In this document: positions 57,131 through 64,000 of the stretch, in pieces
Position numbering within the stretch: position 1 is the first letter of the stretch
Layout: every line of letters starts with the position of its first letter
Assembly (NCBI RefSeq): GCF_048128805.1
Contig: NC_136004.1
Location: forward strand, 20,257,284 to 20,321,283
Length of the DNA: 64,000 nucleotides
Direction: 5' to 3'
DNA from: Centroberyx gerrardi
Lineage: Eukaryota > Chordata > Actinopteri > Beryciformes > Berycidae
Position numbers and translations under genes: made by a program
The notes under the pieces: generated by a model
What the model was told of the DNA's origin: nothing
Database searches by the model: none
The model's input: only the letters and a program-made list of their open reading frames with translations

Positions 57131-59866
57131 CAAACGCTGTCTTTCTATCTCCTTTTATATTGTTTATTATGACCCTTTTTAAGCCGATATCTGTAAAGAG
57201 GCTTTTTTATGTAAATTGATGCGCAATTTTTTTTTTTTTTTCATGAATTCACTTGCAAGACCTATTGTACAGCTGTAGATATATTTCAAAGAGGACTCAT
57301 TGGTACTATAATTTTTTTTTAATGAACAATTGCAAAGATCATGGAAAAAAAACTATATTTTCGTTTTTGCAAAAAAAAGAAAAAAAGAGGCGAAAAATCA
57401 CTGAAAGAAAGAAATTATTTTCTGGGAGGGAATTTTTACTAGCTGCTTGTCCAAGATGTCACATGTGTTATCCCACGTATTTCATTTTATTCTTATTTTC
57501 TTTTTTTCTTTTAACCATACTAAGAATTCTATTTATTTAACAAAGAATTCCATTATTTTATACCTATCTTGTAGCCTGGCAATGGGCTCTAAAGTTGAGA
57601 GAAAATGTCTACATTGTGACTTTGTTCTTCCACACACACTCTGAATCTCAGACTGCGTCTGAATTATCTGAATCCTTATTTTGTGCAACTTTCCCTTGAC
57701 TTCTATCCAGTCTCATGGAGGTCAAAGCAAAGTTATAAAAAAAAAAAGGTGGCATTTTGTTAAGACAATCCAAATGCAGCCCCAAGTTCATCCTTTTGAC
57801 ACAAACCCCTTTCTTTGGTCCAGTAACAAAAGGCACTGGAGTAGATCTAAGAAGACTAGATAAGCATAAACACTATGGTAGTTTTTCTTTCTGGCTCATT
57901 TAGATGTCCGTATTGTTTAGGCTTATCTTTCACACTCTTAGTTCTACCCATATGCCTAAAGGGGCCTGTATATTCTAGTCTATATCAAAAATGGCAGCGT
58001 TTGGCTTATCTTACAATGAGGTTGTTCAAGTGTCTGGCAAGTAAAATGAAGTGAATTATTTCAAATATTTGAAAGTGTTTTCATATATATTTTTGCCCAT
58101 TTCTGATGTGATGCTGGAAGGTCTTAACTTAGTCTTCATTTAAGGCGTTGATGATCTGTGAAGTGGCTGCAGTTGTGGCCGTCTGGGTTTGCTGCTTTGA
58201 AGTAATATTGTAGTATGTGCTGGAATTCAGACCTGGGTCACTTATTAATTGAAATCCTTTCATTTACTTGGAGTGCTTGCTTTTGTTTGCCTGGCACGCA
58301 AAATGAAAACGCAGAAGGACGGAGAGGTTTTCAGCTGGAGGAAAATCAGAAGTCAAGTGCACTTTTTGTACCCGACTCACAGCAGACACGTCTGATCTTT
58401 AGGTTATTGGTCCTCCTGTACACAACATCAGTTTTGTGTTTGTTTTAGGTGGCAGTCTGCTCGTATGGTAGGACACAAGCAGGTTGGCGGACATGCTGAA
58501 TACTGATCATAGCCAAATATTCTTCTCTTGACAACTTCAATATTTTAATGAGCCAAGAGACACACAAAATGACTGTGTCACCCTGATTAATTTGCTGAGC
58601 AGATATCAGCGGGGTACAAAAGTATACCAGACTGTAGCATTTTACCCACTTTGCACTTTTGGTGCAATTCAGCTGACTCCTGTGCCAGAAAAGATCAGTC
58701 AACCCTAGGAAAAGTAACACAATCCATAAACAATAGTAATTTAACATCAGGTCTGCTGGAATTGCAGCAACATAAAACTTGCTGTGCTACCGAATGTGCA
58801 ATAGTGCAATAATTTATTCACATGTATTGTTCATAGTGCATGCATGTACATGTGTGATGATATGTATCTATGCGTCAGTATTATTGTCTAACATAGACCT
58901 TCCCTGCTCCACTCCCGGCTTCATTTCAATGGATCCAGTCAAAGAAAGGCCTGAATATCAGGAAATGCTCCTTCCCCTTCTCTCAGCCTCAAAATAGTAA
59001 CTAATATAATGTCATTGATTAGCTAAAGCAAACTGGCCACTGCAGTTTTGCTCTAGCGCTCTAGTCATATCAGATTAATTATGTCTTCAAAGAGGGGTTG
59101 AAAGAAGGGATTAATATTCAGGTGTTTGAATGGGGCCACGTTGACTCCATAGTACAGAGAACGCTCAGATGGCCAAGAGGGGGCATGTTCTCTACTTGAT
59201 TATTTCTTATTTATGTATTTTATGTTTATTTTAAGAATCCTTCTCAGAAGGTTGTTTTGAATATTCCCCTATCTGAAATTACCCTTTTAACGAAGTCTTA
59301 GCTTTATACACGAGGAGAAACAACCTTAAACTTTTATTTCTGTAAACATCTTTTCATGTGGAGATTAATGCATTAACCCGTGTGCTTTTTGACCTTCATG
59401 AAAAAGTATGATTGAAATTAGTCAAGGTTGGTGCAATATCTGTAAAGAGATTTTTTTTTTTTTCTCCTCCTCCCCAATTAACTGACATCAGGAACAAAGT
59501 GCAAGCCTTCCTTTGTGTGTCTGTATTTATTCAGGGTATGGTTAAAAAAACAAAACAAAAGATACTAGTACTAAAGTTTTCATCAGTGTTGGTGAATTTG
59601 GTCCGCTTTTAGAGGGCAAGGCCAATGCTAATCAATACCAACATGATTCTGAGTGATCGATGATTCACAGTGTCTCGGACGCTGCTGCAGAATCTCCCTT
59701 AAACCTTCAGTTAGAACCACAGCAGGTTTTTGAGAAGACGTTAGTCCGTGGCTGACTTTGTTACGCTGAAGAAGCCACTGGGTGACCACATGTGCCTTGT
59801 TGATGGAGGGTGTCGTCATCCTCTGCTGCTCCCATCAGTAGAAATTAATTACAGGATGAAGGGCAT

Positions 59867-60252
59867 CAGGGATGGGACGATATGCGTATCTCACGATACG
59901 ATTTGATACGCGATATGGGCCTCACGATTCAATACAACCACGATACGATGTCATAAAAGTATGACTGAGCAGAATTATGTTATTTCTGAGTCATTAATCG
60001 TTCTAGCGATGGCATTGGCTTGCTAGACTGTAAACAACAATTTACAAATGTCATTCCAGGGTTAGTGTAGTGCAACTAATATAATTTGGATGGAGAGCTT
60101 GTGAAATTGTGATGGGCAAGCCGTCTCATTTGTGATTACTACAGCAGAATAAAATGTAGCTAATATCGCGATTCATTTCTCTGCCCCATGATACGTATTG
60201 TCACATTTTTGTATTGCGATATATTTAATTTTGATATATCGTCCCATCCCTG
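59867..60252. mobile_element. hAT-type MITE, second copy
   Basis: CAGGGATGGGACGATAT and its inverse ATATCGTCCCATCCCTG bound 386 bp that share internal words with 22461-22809 (TATCTCACGA, TTGGCTTGCTAGA, GGATGGAGAGCTTGTGAAAT, CATGATACGTATTGT). The 8-bp flanks do not match well. Confidence 0.8.
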
Positions 60253-61397
60253 GTGATCAATATTTGCTCTGTTGCTGATGATTCGATTGATCCCATGCCA
60301 TGAAATGCACACTAGCACACAACTGGCAGAACCGCTCACTGAAGTGGAACTTCATGCTGGTGTTTGTTTTATTTTGACCATGCCCTGTATGGATGTGTGT
60401 TAGTATATGTAGCCACTTTATGTATGTATGGGTATCAGTGTGTATGGTTCTGTATGCTGAAGAAAACATTTTATTTGTCTTATCCATTTCTGGAGGCCTA
60501 TCAACGAATCAGAGCTGCTTCCTTTATCCCCTTCCCCGCCCACAGACAACATTGAATTCATATCCTCAGCTACCTAAGAGGGCGTTGGAATATTTTTTGA
60601 AGGGCAGCGTATTTATTAGCAATTATGTACTGTAAATCCAAGGCATATATATCAATCTTGGTATTAACACTCTCCATTGAAAACCCCAAGGGAACCGTAT
60701 GCTCTTGCTATAAGGATACCATTTAGCTGCTGTCCGCTCAGTTCAGTGTTAATAAAATCCCACGGGGCGGATGATTTTGAAAGTGCTACCTCCCTTCCCT
60801 GCATCCTCTGTTTAGCTTCCTCTTCTCATTTCCTTGCTCCCATCTGCTGAGTAGAAGGAGACCAGATTTCTGGATTTATCAAAGCGCTCACAATAAGGAT
60901 GCTGATCGAGGTTAAATGGCCATGTCCTGTTTTAATACCAGCTTATTAATAATCGTCCGAAGGGCAGAAGTGGTATATAGTCAGCACTCCGACTTTCGAT
61001 AAATACCAGGCGCTGATGCATCTCAGCCCACTACTGTATCTGCACTAATAAAATAGGGAGAGGTGGGTTTCATTTGGAGTTCCAACAAATGCTTATTTTT
61101 GACCTGGCAACAAACAAGGGACGGAAATGTGAAGAAGGAAATGTTTGACTGATTTCACCTGAAGTAACCATCCCTGTTTATGTTGATTGGTGAGAGAGAG
61201 AAGTCTAGCAAAGGAAACCATTTCAAAGTATGGAGCCTTTTCTCCACTGTTCAAATCTTTGTTGTTTTTTTCTGGTCTGGCATTATGTAGCATGTACCTG
61301 AATCTGTCATGAAAGACTCGCTGTATTTCTGTCTACGTATCTTTCTCTTTTTGCCCTTTCTGCCTTCTTTGGAATGTCATCAACATGCTGACTTTGT

Positions 61398-61403
61398 AAT
61401 AAA
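61398..61403 (+). promoter_or_regulatory. candidate mapkapk5 poly(A) signal
   Basis: AATAAA in GTAATAAAGGAATTC, followed by T-rich sequence. One of three candidates; chosen as the last before the next gene. Confidence 0.35.
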
Positions 61404-63209
61404 GGAATTCTTTGACTTTTCAACATGAAAAATTGAGGTTAATTATTGTTTAATATGGTGCTCATCATTTCTCTTTTCCCCTTTAGTGTAGCTTTTGGTT
61501 AAGACTGGACTGGTGTGCACTCCTGACCAACAAGGTCCCCCAGATTCAAATACAACCCACATATAACATAAGGTTTATAGTGAAAGTCCTCATTGTATTC
61601 ACCATAATCCTATTAATTTATATGTTACGGATAATGTTAATTTTGTCCACTACTACTCAGTAATAAAAGGAGGCATTTGGCAGGCTGTAAAGCACTAAAA
61701 CAAAAAGTGCTTCATAAAGAAATCTGACTTAATCACAAAAAAATCTTTATAGTGGACCAAGAAAAAACTAAATGCAAGCCTTGTGACACTTACATCCAGA
61801 CAGACCATTCTTGATTACTGTACAGTGTGATTTATTTTTACCCGTTCTCAGTAATGTCTATTCAACGTGATATTTTAAAGTAAAATTCTTTTATTGCATA
61901 GATTTAAAGAGACAGAGCAGTTAGATAGAAATGTAGAACAAAATCATCTTAAGAAATTCATGAAGGTCAGAAGACAAAAACATTTTCACATTCATACAAA
62001 ACCAGAGACAGTGGGCACTCTCACTCCTTTGCACATAAGGCACGTTTTTTTAGAGACACATCATTTGTTGGAAAGCAGCAATATAACCAGAGGCTCCCAG
62101 GATGGAAATCAACCCAAAACGACATACTGCAAAGCCTGGGAGACTGAAGAACAGCATATAGTCTTGTGTTTTGCACAGGACACATTCTTCAGTTTTACTG
62201 AGCTGATAAAATGTGTTCAATGGCATTTAGGAAATATAATTCAAAATTGACAGTATAGAAGGATTTTATCTCACAGGCTGAAATGCATGTAGTACAGAGA
62301 GTCTCATGAGGGTCTGGGTGCTCTCACAATGAAAGGAGTGATGAGCCATTCAAGGGCAGTTTAAGGACACAACATTCAACAAATGGATCTCTAAGTGATC
62401 ACCATCAGATCTATGCACTTTACTGAAACCCTTAATTTGACCAAGCAGACAACACAGAGGAAAATATCTTATTGGGTCCCTTAGCACATCCCATTTCAAG
62501 GGGAAATATTAACAATATATTATTATTTTTTTTATCATATCCCAATTATTCTTCCATCTATACAGATGTCCTGAGGTTTAACAATGCATGTTGCATTTAT
62601 TTGCCAGTGTAAATAAATGGATCATGATTGTGTCTAGTCTAGACAGAGCTCCAAGCTCCAGACCATGGAGGATTGGAATCAGAGGTTTAGGAAATCTGTT
62701 TCCAATCCCTTTTGGGTGATTTTTCTAGTTGTATTTAAGTGGAACTTGGTGCTTTATCTAGACACAGACCAGATGTATCTTGTTTTAATCTGCATTGGGA
62801 CTTGAATACCCGGTGTAAATGGGTTAAATATAGGATGTATGTTTGGAATATATTTCTCAGAGTTATGGTCCCCCTTCCACCACTTTTACGCCTACACACT
62901 ACACCCCAATATCCTGCCCCTCTGTCCACGGTGTGCAGTGTGCTCCAAGACAAATTCCTTGTATAGGGAAATGCACTTGGCAAAGGAGGCAAACAGTAAA
63001 ACGCATTAATTCAATGCTTTTGAAATCCACACTGACTTGAGACAGAGGGTGGAGAACCGAGACGACAGCACAAATCACTGAACTAGAATGGAGCTACGGT
63101 TGGAAGTCGAACAGCAATTCCATTCTAGATCCGCAACACAAAACTCTTCTGAGCTCCTCAACCCCCCGAACCCAATGGAAGACAGTGACGATGTTTCAGC
63201 GCGGCCCGC
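61404..63209. other. spacer / 3'UTR of the minus-strand gene
   Basis: No exon recognised on either strand. AT-rich; part of it is probably the 3'UTR of the minus-strand gene whose stop is at 63210. Confidence 0.5.
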
Positions 63210-63884
63210 TCAGTCCGAGTCCTCGTCATCCAGGTACTCCTCGGCGTTGCTGTGTGTACGGGTGATGTCTGAAACGAGAGAAATGAGAACGACAAGTTAA
63301 TGACAGTAATACTACAATATGAGACTGCTTCTATTTCAATGCAAAACCCCTCTACCTGAAGCTTTAAGTGGGTAGAATACGTTTGTTCATCTATCGCAAA
63401 TGACGTTTTTAAGCACAATGCCTGTAAAATATCCTACAATACATCTGAAATTAGGTTGGAACATGTTTCAGAAATACACACACAAACAAAAGGACGCTCA
63501 GAAGTTTGAAGAAGAGTCTTATTCATGATGTGATGAGAGTTTAAACACATTCTACATTGCATTTATCCACAGAAATGCTTAGTACATAGGATCCAGTGTA
63601 TTGGCCAAATGTAGGACTGAAGTGCAAGTAAATGTACTGGAAACAGAAGGACAGTCAATACTAACTGTCTCGTCTCATAGCTTCTCCCACCTCTTATCAT
63701 GTACTCTCTGTGTTTGAGCTTGTGCATGTCCCAGTGGATTTTTTTAGTGTTGCAAGGCTGCCACCTACTGGTGGAAGTGACTTACTGCTTCCCTGTTTCC
63801 TCTTCAGAAGTGAGGCGCACTGGGCGTTGGTGGCCATCTCCAGAGCCAGCTTCTTCTCGTTGTTCCTGACGTCTGTCCTAGCGT
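63210..63884 (-). CDS. last two coding exons of an unrecognised gene (continues past window)
   Basis: Exon 63884-63786 reads [20 protein letters not shown] then [13 protein letters not shown]. Exon 63268-63210 reads [19 protein letters not shown] and TGA. Acceptors gtttgtttcag and ctcgtttcag, donor gtaagc-like (gtaagt-type); the phases join exactly (one base plus two). The result is 52 C-terminal residues: a charged, probably helical stretch and an acidic tail [11 protein letters not shown] do not recognise the family. Upstream exons lie beyond 64000. Confidence 0.7.
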
Positions 63885-64000
63885 CTGAAACAAACACACT
63901 CACACTGAGAAACTGGAAACTACTACGCTAAGATATACAACACTCCCTTTACCTGCTCTCTTTCTCAAACACATGAATATACAGACAGAAACACAAAAAT

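Larger units (their letters stand above)
57131..61403 (+). other. mapkapk5: presumed mapkapk5 3'UTR and downstream DNA
   Basis: T-rich after the stop. AATAAA hexamers on this strand occur at 60751, 61047 and 61398; the last is followed by T-rich DNA. The true cleavage site is not certain, and a much shorter UTR using a variant signal is possible. Contains the second hAT-type MITE. Confidence 0.4.

Noticed and set aside
57253..57644. 95- and 65-codon frames after the mapkapk5 stop
   Set aside because: Lys/Phe-rich translations of T/A-rich 3'UTR with no similarity I can recognise.

Overview
This is a block of vertebrate nuclear genome, most likely from a teleost (ray-finned) fish. The protein-coding genes have short exons with GT/AG splice sites and kilobase introns. 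Their proteins are clear orthologues of mammalian SH2B3, ATXN2 and MAPKAPK5. Introns and spacers are full of (CA)n, (GT)n and (CT)n microsatellites, tRNA-type SINEs, an L2-type LINE fragment and several DNA-transposon remnants of kinds familiar from fish genomes. There are no bacterial operons, CRISPR arrays or phage genes, and I found no undescribed biological system. The unusual features are gene structure and repeat architecture.

Layout. (1) 1-13036, plus strand: the 3' half of sh2b3 (Lnk adaptor). Six coding exons from 1564 to 9122 encode the second half of the PH domain, the SH2 domain and the C-terminal tail, followed by a 3'UTR of about 3.9 kb. The first coding exon(s) lie before the window. 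(2) 13037-14050: a short spacer between convergent genes, carrying an intact 371-bp TTAA-flanked MITE. (3) 14055-34300, minus strand: complete atxn2 (ataxin-2), 24 coding exons, 1122 predicted residues, stop at 14900, start at 34300. It has no polyglutamine tract. (4) 34301-38676: the head-to-head intergenic region, with clusters of GCTAGC / AACGTTAG words near both gene starts. (5) 38677-57130, plus strand: complete mapkapk5 (PRAK/MK5), 14 coding exons, 471 residues, with large repeat-rich introns. (6) 57131-63200: the mapkapk5 3'UTR and spacer. (7) 63210-63884, minus strand: the last two coding exons of a gene that continues past the right edge. I do not recognise its product.

The reading frames were checked across every splice junction. 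The sh2b3 exons sum to 1050 nt, atxn2 to 3369 nt and mapkapk5 to 1416 nt, all multiples of three with no frameshift. The genes are independent transcription units: a cytokine-signalling adaptor, an RNA-binding translation/stress-granule protein and a stress-activated kinase. sh2b3 and atxn2 are tail-to-tail as in mammals. atxn2 is directly followed by mapkapk5, without the BRAP, ACAD10 and ALDH2 genes that separate them in human 12q24.
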